Positions 9,365 to 18,051 of a DNA stretch of 64,000 nucleotides are shown in pieces (positions within the stretch are counted from its first letter, which is position 1; each line of letters starts with the position of its first letter). Origin of the DNA: an uncultured Flavobacteriaceae bacterium (GTDB taxonomy: Bacteria; Bacteroidota; Bacteroidia; Flavobacteriales; Flavobacteriaceae); the NCBI GenBank assembly GCA_947502635.1, contig CANNAN010000009.1, forward strand, positions 124,001-188,000, in the 5' to 3' direction. A model generated the notes under the pieces. The model saw only the letters and a list, made by a program, of their open reading frames with translations. It was not told the origin of the DNA and did no database searches. The translations under genes were made by a program, and so were the position numbers.

Positions 9365-9396
9365 TTAAACCCTGCAAAATAAGAATGTGGGTTTAA
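9365..9396 (+). terminator. Hairpin behind the integrase operon
   Basis: An 8-bp stem TTAAACCC / GGGTTTAA with a 16-nt loop, followed by a short T-rich tail. It lies 61 bp after the 513-aa gene. It is a weak candidate terminator. Confidence 0.45.
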
Positions 9397-9461
9397 TTTC
9401 TAATACATTGTATTCAAATTTGAACTGTTGAAATCAAAGTTAAATTCAAAACAGTTTAAAT

Positions 9462-9761
9462 ATGAGTTTCCAATTAATTACCCACACAAAAAAAGATCTC
9501 GAAAAAGTAGTAGAAGTAGTAATAGATCGACTACGAAAAACAGAACTTATTCAGCAGACACCAATAAATCCAGAAGAAGATCGTCTATCCCAAAAAGAAG
9601 CTGCAAAATTTCTAGGAATATCCGTTACAAGTTTAATCTCTTGGAAAAAGCAAGGAAAAGTACCGTACTATCAAATAGGCAGATCTATTTTCTTTTCTAA
9701 AGCTGAACTCTTAAAGTTAGCTCGTAAAAATACTGGGTTAATAAAATCTAGCCGTTCGTAA
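9462..9761 (+). CDS. Excisionase-like helix-turn-helix protein
   Basis: A 99-residue protein with a C-terminal HTH_17 (MerR/excisionase-type) domain: LSQKEAAKFLGISVTSLISW, then KKQGKVPYYQIGRSIFF. Proteins of this kind act as recombination directionality factors or as regulators in Bacteroidota elements. An inverted repeat (AACTGTT...AACAGTT, about 9423-9454) overlaps its upstream region. The Rep gene begins 4 bp after it, so it may also control replication. The ATG at 9462 fits the start of the conserved region. Confidence 0.85.
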   Translation: MSFQLITHTKKDLEKVVEVVIDRLRKTELIQQTPINPEEDRLSQKEAAKFLGISVTSLISWKKQGKVPYYQIGRSIFFSKAELLKLARKNTGLIKSSRS

Positions 9762-9765
9762 TACT

Positions 9766-10764
9766 TTGAGAGACAAGAATAGAATAATACAGCCAAATCA
9801 TATATCTACAGCTAGATTTTCTTTATCTGTACTTGAAAAGAATATCATCTATACTGTAATCGATGAGCTTCAAAAAAATATGAGTAAAGATTTGAATGAG
9901 GTATTTGAGGAACAAGAGATTACAGTTGAATTGAAGAAGATTGAGAAAAACAACAACTATTCAAGAATTAGAAGCACCATGAAGTCGTTAGCTGCCAAAC
10001 AAGTTGAGTTTGAGTTAAGAATTCCTGGAACAGGAAAAAGCGAAAGAATTCAGGAGAATATAACGTCATTAATTAGCGGTCTTAAATATGAAAGACAATC
10101 TCAGTTTATATCCTTTATGGTTCCATCATCTGCTTGTAGGTTCTTCTGTTATATTGGAGGTGGATTTACTTCATTTCAAAAAACCATTGCAATTAGTTTG
10201 AGTTCTACACATTCTAAATCATTGTACGAGTTGTGTTGTAGATGGGCAGATAGAGGAGGTTATACTTGTTCGATTGAAGATTTGAAAGTTTATTTATCTA
10301 TTACAGGAAAGTATGATCAAATATCTCATTTAAGACACAAGGTTTTGGATACTTCAGTAAAGGAACTAAAGAAAAAAGCAGATTTATTTTTTACTTATTC
10401 ACTAAAAAAAGTAGGGCGTAAATATGCTAATATTTCCATCAAAATACATAAGAATACTATTGACAAAGAGGAGTATTATGGAGTTCGTGAAGAACATTAT
10501 TCTTATGTATACTCATTTTTAAGCAGATTCTTTCCAAACTACATCAACAATAAGGCATTAGCTTACTCAGAACTTCTAGTTGCTAAAGGTAATATGGATA
10601 AAGCTTATTACAGGTTTATAAGACTAGATGATGAATTCTCAACAGGGCGTAAAGATAAGCGTGATATTTTAAATCTTTTAATCAAAAAAATTCTACCTGA
10701 ATTTGGAGTAAAGACATCTGTTAAAAATCAAAATAACACTCAATTAAAATTAAGTGTGGGTTAG
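9766..10764 (+). CDS. Rep_3 family replication initiator (RepB)
   Basis: A 332-residue plasmid-type initiator. The N-terminal winged-helix domain begins QPNHISTARFSLSVLEKNII, and a second winged helix contains SKSLYELCCRWADRGG and ISHLRHKVLDTSVKELKKKA. Such proteins bind iterons and open the origin. Three iteron-like repeats lie directly downstream (10774-10844). The start is TTG at 9766, four bases after the HTH gene; no ATG lies near the conserved N-terminus. Its presence suggests the excised circle can replicate, at least transiently. Confidence 0.88.
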   Translation: MRDKNRIIQPNHISTARFSLSVLEKNIIYTVIDELQKNMSKDLNEVFEEQEITVELKKIEKNNNYSRIRSTMKSLAAKQVEFELRIPGTGKSERIQENITSLISGLKYERQSQFISFMVPSSACRFFCYIGGGFTSFQKTIAISLSSTHSKSLYELCCRWADRGGYTCSIEDLKVYLSITGKYDQISHLRHKVLDTSVKELKKKADLFFTYSLKKVGRKYANISIKIHKNTIDKEEYYGVREEHYSYVYSFLSRFFPNYINNKALAYSELLVAKGNMDKAYYRFIRLDDEFSTGRKDKRDILNLLIKKILPEFGVKTSVKNQNNTQLKLSVG

Positions 10765-10773
10765 ATAAAATAT

Positions 10774-10844
10774 TTAGTCATTTGGTGTGATTTGTTTAGT
10801 CATTTAGTGTGAATAAGAGAAAAAAGATTAGTCAATTAGTGTGA
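10774..10844 (+). repeat. Iterons, putative oriV
   Basis: Three 17-bp direct repeats close to TTAGTCATTTAGTGTGA at 10774, 10796 and 10828. Start-to-start spacing is 22 and 32 bp, near two and three helical turns. They lie between the Rep_3 initiator and the primase, the usual place for an iteron origin. Confidence 0.75.
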
Positions 10845-10942
10845 TTTATATTAAGAAAACCCAATAATAACAGCAATTTAGAGAGGTATACAATAGGTTA
10901 ACCTACAATTTTAATTACAAGTAATAAAAACTTTAAAAACTA

Positions 10943-11869
10943 ATGAAAGAAAAAATATTAACGTGCGAAAATGCCCGAAAGATTTCAGGTTTATCAGTGA
11001 TGGCATCTTTCGGAAAATTTCCCACGAAGAAAACGGAAAGAGAAGCTTGGTTTTTATGCTTCTGGAGATCAGAAAACAAAGCATCTCTTAAGTTTGATTT
11101 GAGGATCAACCGTTGGTATGATCACGGTGAAGGTGTTGGTGGAAATGTTATAGACTTAGTAATAAAAATAAAAAACTGTTCAGTAAAAGAAGCTCTAATT
11201 TATCTTGGAAAGATAACACCTTCTTTTTCTTTTCAGCAGCAGCCAGATATTAAAAACAAGGACGAGAAAAGTTATCAAATAAGGAAGATTAAAAAGCTTG
11301 AAAATGGGGCTTTGATTGAATACCTAAAATCCAGAATGATTGATATAGACATAGCAAAGAAATACTGCAAGGAGATCTATTACACCCAGAACGGGAAAAG
11401 CTATTTTTCTATAGCCTTTAAAAATGATCTGGATGGATATGAACTCAGAAATAAATATTTCAAAGGATGCATTGGAAAGAAGGCAATTACTTTCATTAAA
11501 AACAATAATGATAGTGTATGCATTTTTGAGGGGTTTATTGATTTTTTATCCTATAAAACAATGTATAAGTCTTATCCACTAAATGAAGATTATTTAATCT
11601 GTAATTCGACTGCATTAGTGAAAAGCATTTTACCAAAAATAAAAGATTACCATAGCGTTTATGCATGTTTGGACAATGATAACTCTGGGAGAACTGCGAC
11701 TCAATTTCTTAGGCAAAACCATAGTGGCGTTTTTGATGCAAGTATAGCCTATATAAAACACAAAGACATTAACGAGTACCTCATGAGTAAGGTCTCTAAA
11801 AAAAGAGAGCAAGTCGGACAGGGGCTTCTCCCCCTATCCGACTTGCCCTGCGGGGCTGAAAGCAGATAA
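10943..11869 (+). CDS. Primase with CHC2-like and Toprim domains
   Basis: A 308-residue primase-like protein. The N-terminal CHC2-type region includes WFLCFWRSENKASLKFD and YDHGEGVGGNVIDL. A Toprim domain follows, with CIFEGFIDFLS (catalytic Glu) and YACLDNDNSGRTA (the DxD-type acidic motif). It would prime replication of the element or the incoming single strand after transfer. The last 20 or so codons are encoded by a GC-rich hairpin and terminator, so the C-terminal tail is probably a read-through of regulatory DNA rather than conserved sequence. Confidence 0.85.
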   Translation: MKEKILTCENARKISGLSVMASFGKFPTKKTEREAWFLCFWRSENKASLKFDLRINRWYDHGEGVGGNVIDLVIKIKNCSVKEALIYLGKITPSFSFQQQPDIKNKDEKSYQIRKIKKLENGALIEYLKSRMIDIDIAKKYCKEIYYTQNGKSYFSIAFKNDLDGYELRNKYFKGCIGKKAITFIKNNNDSVCIFEGFIDFLSYKTMYKSYPLNEDYLICNSTALVKSILPKIKDYHSVYACLDNDNSGRTATQFLRQNHSGVFDASIAYIKHKDINEYLMSKVSKKREQVGQGLLPLSDLPCGAESR

Positions 11870-11880
11870 AATCTGCTTTT
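11809..11880 (+). terminator. Two stacked hairpins at the primase 3' end
   Basis: A 16-bp stem with one mismatch (arms 11809-11824 and 11831-11846, loop CTTCTC) lies inside the last codons. A second perfect 9-bp hairpin AAAGCAGAT-aaa-ATCTGCTTT (11859-11879) contains the TAA stop. The second looks like an intrinsic terminator. The first is GC-rich and unlike its surroundings. Confidence 0.7.
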
Positions 11881-11903
11881 ACAGTATTGTATAAATATAC
11901 TGT
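11881..11903. promoter_or_regulatory. Inverted repeat before the mob operon
   Basis: ACAGTAT-N9-ATACTGT, a perfect 7-bp inverted repeat 62 bp upstream of bfmA. It is a candidate operator, or part of oriT, since origins of transfer often lie upstream of the accessory and relaxase genes. Confidence 0.4.
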
Positions 11904-11964
11904 ATTATAAAATTATTATAAACAAACATCTAATCAACTCATTAACAGTGTTAAAAACTATAAA

Positions 11965-12429
11965 ATGGCTAAGAAAAGCATACTTATTAATCAAAAGTAT
12001 CACAAGGATTTAAAGACACTATCCGATGGACTTAATGAGCCTATGAGCACCCTTATTGAACAGATGATTTTGTATTTCAAAAGAACAGGAATAGACCCAA
12101 AAAATGCAGTCAATAATAATCCTTCAATTATGGTAAAAGCCTTAGACAAAAGGATTGTTTCTTTTTTAAAAGTTCAGGAGCGAGACATCTTAAAACCAAT
12201 GAGAAATGAAGTCTATACATATTCGAAAGAACAGCAGGAAAAAACAGATCATTTAAAAGCTGCTTTAAAGGAATTACTTGACAAAATGAATAAAGCCGAT
12301 AAGGATAGAACACTTATGGTAAAAAGTGAACTGAACAAACAACAAAATGCAATCTTGGCTATTGCTGAAAATATTGACCCTAAAAACAGGACTGGATTGA
12401 CAAACCAAATCAAAGACTTTTTTAAATGA
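11965..12429 (+). CDS. BfmA/BtgA-type mobilisation accessory protein
   Basis: A 154-residue basic protein. The N-terminal 45 residues (ILINQKYHKDLKTLS, then LNEPMSTLIEQMILYF) look like a ribbon-helix-helix or short DNA-binding region. The rest is a coiled coil rich in Lys and Glu. This matches the BfmA/BtgA family that assists the relaxase at oriT in Bacteroidota mobilisable elements. The gene overlaps the relaxase start by 4 bp, so the two are translationally coupled. Confidence 0.75.
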   Translation: MAKKSILINQKYHKDLKTLSDGLNEPMSTLIEQMILYFKRTGIDPKNAVNNNPSIMVKALDKRIVSFLKVQERDILKPMRNEVYTYSKEQQEKTDHLKAALKELLDKMNKADKDRTLMVKSELNKQQNAILAIAENIDPKNRTGLTNQIKDFFK

Positions 12430-13310
12430 TGCCAATAAGCAAACCACATAGTAGTTATGGAGGAAACAACTCTGGAAGTTGCGGAAATTTAGTCGAATAT
12501 CTGGATAAGGAAAATCAAGAACTCGATCAATTAGCAGAAAATACCCAATCCAAAGGTAAATCTTTGGAAATTCAAGAACGTAAACAAGATTTCTTCTCTC
12601 ATAGAAGCGATAATGTATCCCAAATCGAGGTAAGAGAATCCATTGATTCTAATAAAAGAAAGCTCGGGAAAGAAGATGCAAAATTCTTTGCTCCCACTAT
12701 CAATTTTAGTCAAACCGAATTAAAGCATCTTGCCTTAAAAGCCACCAAAGGGCGCGAGGTAAAATCGGTTTGGGATATGAAAACATCAGAATTCAAAGCA
12801 TACAATAAATCCTTACAAGATTATGGTAGAAAAGCCATGAATAATTATGCTCAAAACTTTAATCGACAAGAAAAAGGCTTAAAAAGCGGAGATGATTTGG
12901 TGTATTATGGAAAGATAGAACATAATCGAAAATATAAAGGCACAGATCCCGAGGTACTAAAAGGTAATGCAAAATCTGGACAAAACAAACCTGGTCTGCA
13001 ATCACACATCCATATTATCGTAAGCAGAAAAGATAAATCTCAACGCTTAAAATTAAGTCCAACGGCAAATGAAAAGAATACAAAACGAACCATTGGAAAA
13101 AATAAATATACGGTTGGTTTTGATCGCAAAGAATGGATCAATAAAAATGAGAAATCATTCGATCAGATGTTTCAACACCAACGCAAAGAAGTGGAAAAAT
13201 TTGAAGTACAAAACATTTTAAAAAATGGATCTCCTACGGAAAAAGATAAACTACTACAGGAGATAGAAAAACATAAAGAAATGAATAACACTAAATCCCT
13301 AGAACTATGA
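12426..13310 (+). CDS. Relaxase / mobilisation nuclease (DUF5712-like)
   Basis: A 294-residue protein with the features of small Bacteroidota relaxases. It has an N-terminal Gly/Ser/Asn-rich segment (SSYGGNNSGSCGNLVEYLD), a tyrosine-containing segment DLVYYGKIEHNRKYKG, and a histidine motif LQSHIHIIVSRKD matching the HxH metal site of rolling-circle relaxases. It would nick oriT and pilot the strand. It overlaps bfmA upstream and the coupling protein downstream by 4 bp each, giving a coupled bfmA-relaxase-T4CP operon. The family name is from memory; the relaxase role is inferred from motif and context. Confidence 0.75.
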   Translation: MMPISKPHSSYGGNNSGSCGNLVEYLDKENQELDQLAENTQSKGKSLEIQERKQDFFSHRSDNVSQIEVRESIDSNKRKLGKEDAKFFAPTINFSQTELKHLALKATKGREVKSVWDMKTSEFKAYNKSLQDYGRKAMNNYAQNFNRQEKGLKSGDDLVYYGKIEHNRKYKGTDPEVLKGNAKSGQNKPGLQSHIHIIVSRKDKSQRLKLSPTANEKNTKRTIGKNKYTVGFDRKEWINKNEKSFDQMFQHQRKEVEKFEVQNILKNGSPTEKDKLLQEIEKHKEMNNTKSLEL

Positions 13311-15124
13311 TTTCAATTATTCTAAAATTAATAAAATATTTTATAGGCTTTTTCCTGGCTATGTTCCCTATAGCTTGGATGGTAGTAGGTCAATTACCAA
13401 CTTTTATACCAATAGAAGTTGATTTCCCCTGGCTATATAGAATTTCCTTTTCTATACATCCTATTCTAATTTCTATAATTATATGGCCTTATGAAAAATG
13501 GATCAAAAATCTGATTTTTACTTCCATAGCCTTATTTGCTATATCAATGGGATTATCCTTGTTAGGCAATGCTATTGATCCAGATGATCCAAAACTACAA
13601 AAAGATATTTTGACAGGACTAAATGTAATCCTTATTGCATTTATAACTATCAGGCAGTTTTACAAAAGAGATAGAAAACAAGTCAAAGTAGAAAAAGAAA
13701 AAACTACTGATAACCCGTCAAGATTGATCTTTGATGCAAAACCTCAAAAAATATTTTTGGATAATCCCTATCGTGGAATATACATTCAAGGTGGGGCAGG
13801 ATCTGGTAAATCTGAAAGTATCTTTAAGCCCATTATCAAAAAAGCAGCAGAGCTATCTTTATCGGGAGTTCTTTATGATTTTAAAAGTGGGGGTCTAACA
13901 AAGTACTTGTTTCATCATATATCAAAATCGCAAAGTAATATCACTCCATACTTTATTGATTTTAAGAACCCTTTACGAAGTCATCGAGTAAATGCCTTGA
14001 ATCCTAAATATCTTAGAAAATCCGCCTATGCGTTCGAATATTCAGAAGTCATTATAAATAACCTTTTACCAGAGACAATCAAAGAAAGGAAGTTCTGGGA
14101 TCGTGACGCTCAAAGTATTTTAACTGGTATCATTTGGTATATTAAGAAGCATCACCCTCAATTTTGCAGCCTTCCGCATATCATTGCTCTAATTTTAGAG
14201 ACCGATACCAAAACTTTATTGGATAAGGTAAGTTCTGATCCTGAAACTGCAGGAATGGTAGTAAGTCTTCGTCAAGCAATGGAACGTGGAGCAGAAAAGC
14301 AAGTTGCAGGTGTTGTCTCTACATTGCAAACAGCATTATCAAGACTAAATACGCCAGATATATTTTGGTTACTATCAGGTGATGATTTGGATTTGGATAT
14401 CAATGCTATTGAAGACCCAAAATTCTTATGCATTGGCAATGACAGTACTTTGCCTACTGCTTATGCACCCGTGATATCCTTAATCATTTCCGTTTGCACA
14501 AGGTTAATGAATCAACCAAGTAAGCATCCTAGTACTTTGATAATAGATGAAGCTCCAACCTTATACTTGCCAAATTTTGAACAAATACCAGCCACAGGAC
14601 GAGAAAATAAGATAGCAACTGTTTTTGGTGTTCAGGATTACAGTCAGATAGCAGAAAAGTATGGTCAAGATAAAGCACAAGTAATTCTTTCCAATCTCGG
14701 AAATCAATTTTACGGAAGAACTTCTAATGCTAAAACAGCTGAAATGATCAAAAGCTTATTTAGCAAGGAAGATAAAGTGTACTGGGCTAAAAGTAAAAAT
14801 TCAGGTTCTTCTGGAACAATGGTACACTTTAACACCAATGATGGAAAGGGTAAAAGTGAGAGTATACAAGAAAGAGATCGTGTAAAAATTAGTGAAATAC
14901 TAAAAGCAGAAACAGGTCAATTCTATGGTCTTATTGCAGAAGGGAAACCTCGAGAATTCATTAATTACAAGTTTAGCTATGATCAAGAGCAAATTGATCT
15001 TTCAGTAATTGAGGTGCCAAATGCAGATGAATATCACATGAACTTTAACTACTCCAAAATTATCGAGGAAGCTAAAAGTATTTTATCCAGCAATGAAGTT
15101 CGACCAGGGTTAATAGATCTATAA
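13307..15124 (+). CDS. VirD4/TraG-type coupling ATPase
   Basis: A 605-residue inner-membrane ATPase. Four hydrophobic segments occupy residues 1-115. The P-loop IQGGAGSGKSES lies near residue 165 and Walker B STLIIDEAP near 412. A conserved GRTSNAKTAE segment lies in the C-terminal part. Coupling proteins deliver the relaxase-DNA complex to a type IV secretion channel. The gene overlaps the relaxase by 4 bp. No channel genes (VirB4-like ATPase, TraJ-N) follow, so the element must borrow a channel. Confidence 0.9.
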   Translation: MISIILKLIKYFIGFFLAMFPIAWMVVGQLPTFIPIEVDFPWLYRISFSIHPILISIIIWPYEKWIKNLIFTSIALFAISMGLSLLGNAIDPDDPKLQKDILTGLNVILIAFITIRQFYKRDRKQVKVEKEKTTDNPSRLIFDAKPQKIFLDNPYRGIYIQGGAGSGKSESIFKPIIKKAAELSLSGVLYDFKSGGLTKYLFHHISKSQSNITPYFIDFKNPLRSHRVNALNPKYLRKSAYAFEYSEVIINNLLPETIKERKFWDRDAQSILTGIIWYIKKHHPQFCSLPHIIALILETDTKTLLDKVSSDPETAGMVVSLRQAMERGAEKQVAGVVSTLQTALSRLNTPDIFWLLSGDDLDLDINAIEDPKFLCIGNDSTLPTAYAPVISLIISVCTRLMNQPSKHPSTLIIDEAPTLYLPNFEQIPATGRENKIATVFGVQDYSQIAEKYGQDKAQVILSNLGNQFYGRTSNAKTAEMIKSLFSKEDKVYWAKSKNSGSSGTMVHFNTNDGKGKSESIQERDRVKISEILKAETGQFYGLIAEGKPREFINYKFSYDQEQIDLSVIEVPNADEYHMNFNYSKIIEEAKSILSSNEVRPGLIDL

Positions 15125-15153
15125 TAATCATATAAATCAATAAAATCGTTCAT

Positions 15154-15831
15154 ATGAAAAATACACTCTTATGGGGGCTACTCCTATTAAACACCATTAG
15201 TCTATTTTCACAAAATACAGAAGGTCAAACATTAGTACTTCTTGAAAATTTGAAAGAACAAAAAGAAAAATTGCTTGTCAGTCTTAACGATTTGAAAGAA
15301 AGCATACTTGAAATAGGGCAAAAAAAGCAAGCGTTTTCTGTTCTTACAGGTTACTCAGAAAATGGCTTTTCAGTATTAGGAAGTTACAGCTATTACAATA
15401 GCAATTCTGAAAAAAGAAAGAATAACTTTCTCGAACTAAGTTTTTTAGCATCATTCATAAAGGAAAATGAATCTAATTATGATATTCCAGTAGATCAGTA
15501 CACCTTAAATGCAGGATATTTTATAAAGATACCAATGCTAAGCGCATCCAATAAACAAATAGTAATAGCTGTTGGAGCGGGTGGTACTTTAGGTTATGAG
15601 CACATTAACAAGGGAAAATCTATGCTATCAAATGGAGCTATAATAACTGATGAAAGTAAGGTTATTTATGGTGCATTTGGTGGTTTTGACGCGGACATAC
15701 AACTTTCTAAAAAATTATCTCTAGCCACAAAAATCAATATATACTACCACGCAAATAGTGATCTAGCCAAAACAAAATTCTTTGTAGGTCTAGGCCTAAA
15801 ATATTCAATTCTTAAAAATCAAGCACAATGA
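15154..15831 (+). CDS. TraO-like conjugal transfer outer-membrane protein
   Basis: A 225-residue exported protein. The signal peptide ends near SLFSQ. A short coiled coil (residues 25-55) follows, then a beta-rich region with alternating aromatic and Gly residues ending in KFFVGLGLKYSIL, typical of a small outer-membrane barrel. The size, the opening and the closing strand resemble TraO of Bacteroidota conjugative transposons. It overlaps the next gene (TraQ-like) by 4 bp, as traO and traQ are often close. It is odd that it occurs without the rest of the tra operon. Confidence 0.65.
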   Translation: MKNTLLWGLLLLNTISLFSQNTEGQTLVLLENLKEQKEKLLVSLNDLKESILEIGQKKQAFSVLTGYSENGFSVLGSYSYYNSNSEKRKNNFLELSFLASFIKENESNYDIPVDQYTLNAGYFIKIPMLSASNKQIVIAVGAGGTLGYEHINKGKSMLSNGAIITDESKVIYGAFGGFDADIQLSKKLSLATKINIYYHANSDLAKTKFFVGLGLKYSILKNQAQ

Positions 15832-16889
15832 AAAAATCAATCTTAATTTTGTTCGCACTATCCTTTATAACAGGTTGTGAACCAATCGAAGTAAATGTAA
15901 AAGATTCATTTGATTTTCAAATCAAAAGTGAATATGTATCCTCAAATAAAATCGACACAGAAATATTAACTTTTATTAGTGTTATTCCTGACCACATAGT
16001 CGAAGAAACTAATTACTCTTTTGAATATGAAATACAGGAAGGTGAAGGGTTTTATAAATTAGAAAACAATATTCTTCCACCAGGACAACAGTATGAATTT
16101 AACAATTTAGAGATTGTTCCAAAGTATGTTGCTAAAACAGAAGGAGAACATCAAATTAATACCTTTTTAGAAAATAATAAAGGGTTACGAAAAGAATATA
16201 AGCTAGCCTATCAGATTACTGAACCAGACTTTGATTTTACTGTTACTTTTGATAAAAATGAGAACTACATAAATGAATACACAAATCTTATTTTTCGCTT
16301 AAATACAACAAAAAATAAGGAAGCTACTTATAAAGTATATTTCAAAAATATAGTTGGTGAACTAGAAATATTAGATAGCGAAGAAACCATAGATCAAAAC
16401 GAATTTTTAGATTTAAGTAGTGGGGTTACAAAAGGAAGGTTCCGGTCGTTTGAAGTTGGGAATAAAGAAATTGAATTTGTTATTGAATCATCAAACGGAA
16501 TAGCCAAATCTCAAAAAGTAGAATACTCATCATTACAAACAGATTTTGAAGTGAAAATTACTCCTACTCCGCTAGTAGATAACTACACAAATCTTATTCA
16601 ATTTCGCATGTTAATCTTACCTCCAGACAATCTAGAGCAAAGAATCAACTATTCAATGTATTACACTTCTATAGGATTAGATTATTTGCGTTTGAAAATA
16701 TTTAACGGAGGACCAGAGACATTAATTATTCCTGGTTATGAATATGGTCTAAATACAGAATTTAATAATATTGTAACCTGCAACTTGTATCTAAATTTTC
16801 ACGTGACACAAACAGGCTCCATTACACTCTTTTTTAAAGATTCAAATGGCGCTCGATTTCAAACCACACTCGATGTCGAGTTTTTATGA
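15828..16889 (+). CDS. TraQ-like lipoprotein with three tandem domains
   Basis: A 353-residue lipoprotein (signal ending in ITGC). Three Ig-like modules of about 105 residues follow, beginning near FDFQIKSEY (30), DFDFTVTFDKNEN (140) and DFEVKITPTPL (245). Each shows the TraQ/DUF3872 pattern of an opening FxFxV strand, an extended pair of strands, and a closing 'SNG/DSNG' hairpin. TraQ of conjugative transposons normally has one such module in about 150 residues, so a triple version is unusual. Probably exposed in the periplasm or at the surface as a partner of the preceding TraO-like protein. Confidence 0.6.
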   Translation: MKKSILILFALSFITGCEPIEVNVKDSFDFQIKSEYVSSNKIDTEILTFISVIPDHIVEETNYSFEYEIQEGEGFYKLENNILPPGQQYEFNNLEIVPKYVAKTEGEHQINTFLENNKGLRKEYKLAYQITEPDFDFTVTFDKNENYINEYTNLIFRLNTTKNKEATYKVYFKNIVGELEILDSEETIDQNEFLDLSSGVTKGRFRSFEVGNKEIEFVIESSNGIAKSQKVEYSSLQTDFEVKITPTPLVDNYTNLIQFRMLILPPDNLEQRINYSMYYTSIGLDYLRLKIFNGGPETLIIPGYEYGLNTEFNNIVTCNLYLNFHVTQTGSITLFFKDSNGARFQTTLDVEFL

Positions 16890-16902
16890 CAATTAACCAA
16901 AA

Positions 16903-17045
16903 GTGTTTTCCAAATCAACTTATCTTGTTCAGCTTCGCAAAATTTGTGTTAAGACCTGTTCAGGAACTTACCATAAATCTTTGTTCGCTTCTCTGCACTA
17001 AATTGATTTGAAAAAACACCTTACGGAATAAAAGTACACTTTAAG
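16903..17045 (+). repeat. Long-hairpin repeat H, copy 1
   Basis: Arms near GTGTTTTCCAAATCAA (16904) and TTGATTTGAAAAAACAC (17002-17018) pair across a loop of about 85 nt. The loop contains TTATCT, TTCAgCTtCGCAAAATTT and AAATCTTTG, all shared with the copies at 18755 and 19442. The downstream box ACGGaAtaAAAGTaCacTTTAA is also shared. It lies just upstream of the 17080 gene. Confidence 0.6.
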
Positions 17046-17079
17046 AAAAAATCACTTTCAAAATTTAAAATACAACAAT

Positions 17080-17589
17080 ATGAAAACTATTATAGTAACA
17101 TTATTTGCACTAAGCATAAACCTAATTACAACTGGTCAAGAATTAAAACACCAAGAGATTAAATCAAAATTGTATACGGCAGTAGAAGCAAATTTACCTG
17201 TTCGTTTTAATTCAATAAAATCGCTTCGCCAACTCTTTTATACAAAGTGTGATAGGTTTCCTAAATACTGCGATAAATTAAAGTTGGATAAAATAACAGA
17301 TTTTAGAATTATTGAGGTCATAGTGGAAGATTATATAGAAGAAATCAATGAAATAGAAGCTATCCCTTCAAAATATTACAGAATAAATGCATCACTCGAT
17401 TTTATCTATAGTGGTGAAAATATAAGCCATCAAGCTACTGCAGTTTTAGAATGTGCAATCAAGAAAATTATAGATGGGTATGAGATTGATTATATCAAAA
17501 TACTAGGTCGAAAAAGCATATATGAGTACTATGAACCCATAGGAGATCCTGAATATTACATTTTGAATTATTTGCACTTTACTAATTAA
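17080..17589 (+). CDS. Exported hypothetical protein, element cargo
   Basis: A 169-residue protein with an N-terminal signal (MKTIIVTLFALSINLITTG). The mature region is mixed alpha/beta with two cysteines close together (KCDRFPKYCDKLK) and a Tyr/Ile-rich C-terminal half. No family recognised. It stands alone between repeat H copy 1 and a 256-bp gap. It is cargo of the mobilisable element and could be a lipid- or ligand-binding periplasmic protein, but nothing in the sequence proves this. Confidence 0.65.
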   Translation: MKTIIVTLFALSINLITTGQELKHQEIKSKLYTAVEANLPVRFNSIKSLRQLFYTKCDRFPKYCDKLKLDKITDFRIIEVIVEDYIEEINEIEAIPSKYYRINASLDFIYSGENISHQATAVLECAIKKIIDGYEIDYIKILGRKSIYEYYEPIGDPEYYILNYLHFTN

Positions 17590-17845
17590 GCGAAAGGATA
17601 TGTATAGCATATTCTTTATTGCGGATCATCATTTAGATCGCAAAGGTGTTTAAACACTCTAAAAGACCTTTTCAAGTTATTGAAGAGCTGTATTTTAATT
17701 TAAAGAGGCAACTTAAACACTGCGTTATCTGCTAATTTCTTTAGAATAATTATCTTCAAAGAACAAGTAATTAGAAATAATCCCGTTAAGAATGTCTTTG
17801 ATCTCATGAGGAAGTACGAAATAAATTAAACTTAAATCCATTAGT

Positions 17846-18049
17846 ATGAATACTGCAGGAGAATCTACAGAACTCTTTAGAAAAGCAATGATTAAATACA
17901 AGCTTTTAATAGAGAAGTATCCTTTAGAAATATACGAGATAACCAATATCATTAATAATTCTGATAATTTTGAACAGGCAGAAGTTCAGCAGGCGTTCAA
18001 AAAATTACATTTAATTTTAGATGATGTGAAAAATTACATAAATACTTAA
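17846..18049 (+). CDS. Small hypothetical helical protein
   Basis: A 67-residue mostly helical acidic protein with a STELFRKAMIKYKLLIEKYP start. It lies two bases before the 18052 gene, and the pair is probably co-translated. The tight spacing and codon use support a real gene over the antisense frame at 17725-17952. Small paired helical proteins in mobile cargo may be toxin-antitoxin or anti-defence factors, but no motif supports a specific role. Confidence 0.5.
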   Translation: MNTAGESTELFRKAMIKYKLLIEKYPLEIYEITNIINNSDNFEQAEVQQAFKKLHLILDDVKNYINT

Positions 18050-18051
18050 TT

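Noticed and set aside
9428-9700. 90-aa basic plus-strand frame
   Set aside because: It is an out-of-phase shadow of the excisionase-like gene, whose HTH motif is clear in the 9462-9761 frame.
17725-17952. 75-aa gene on the minus strand
   Set aside because: It overlaps the plus-strand pair 17846/18052, which has a 2-bp intergenic spacing typical of an operon. The minus frame has no supporting context.
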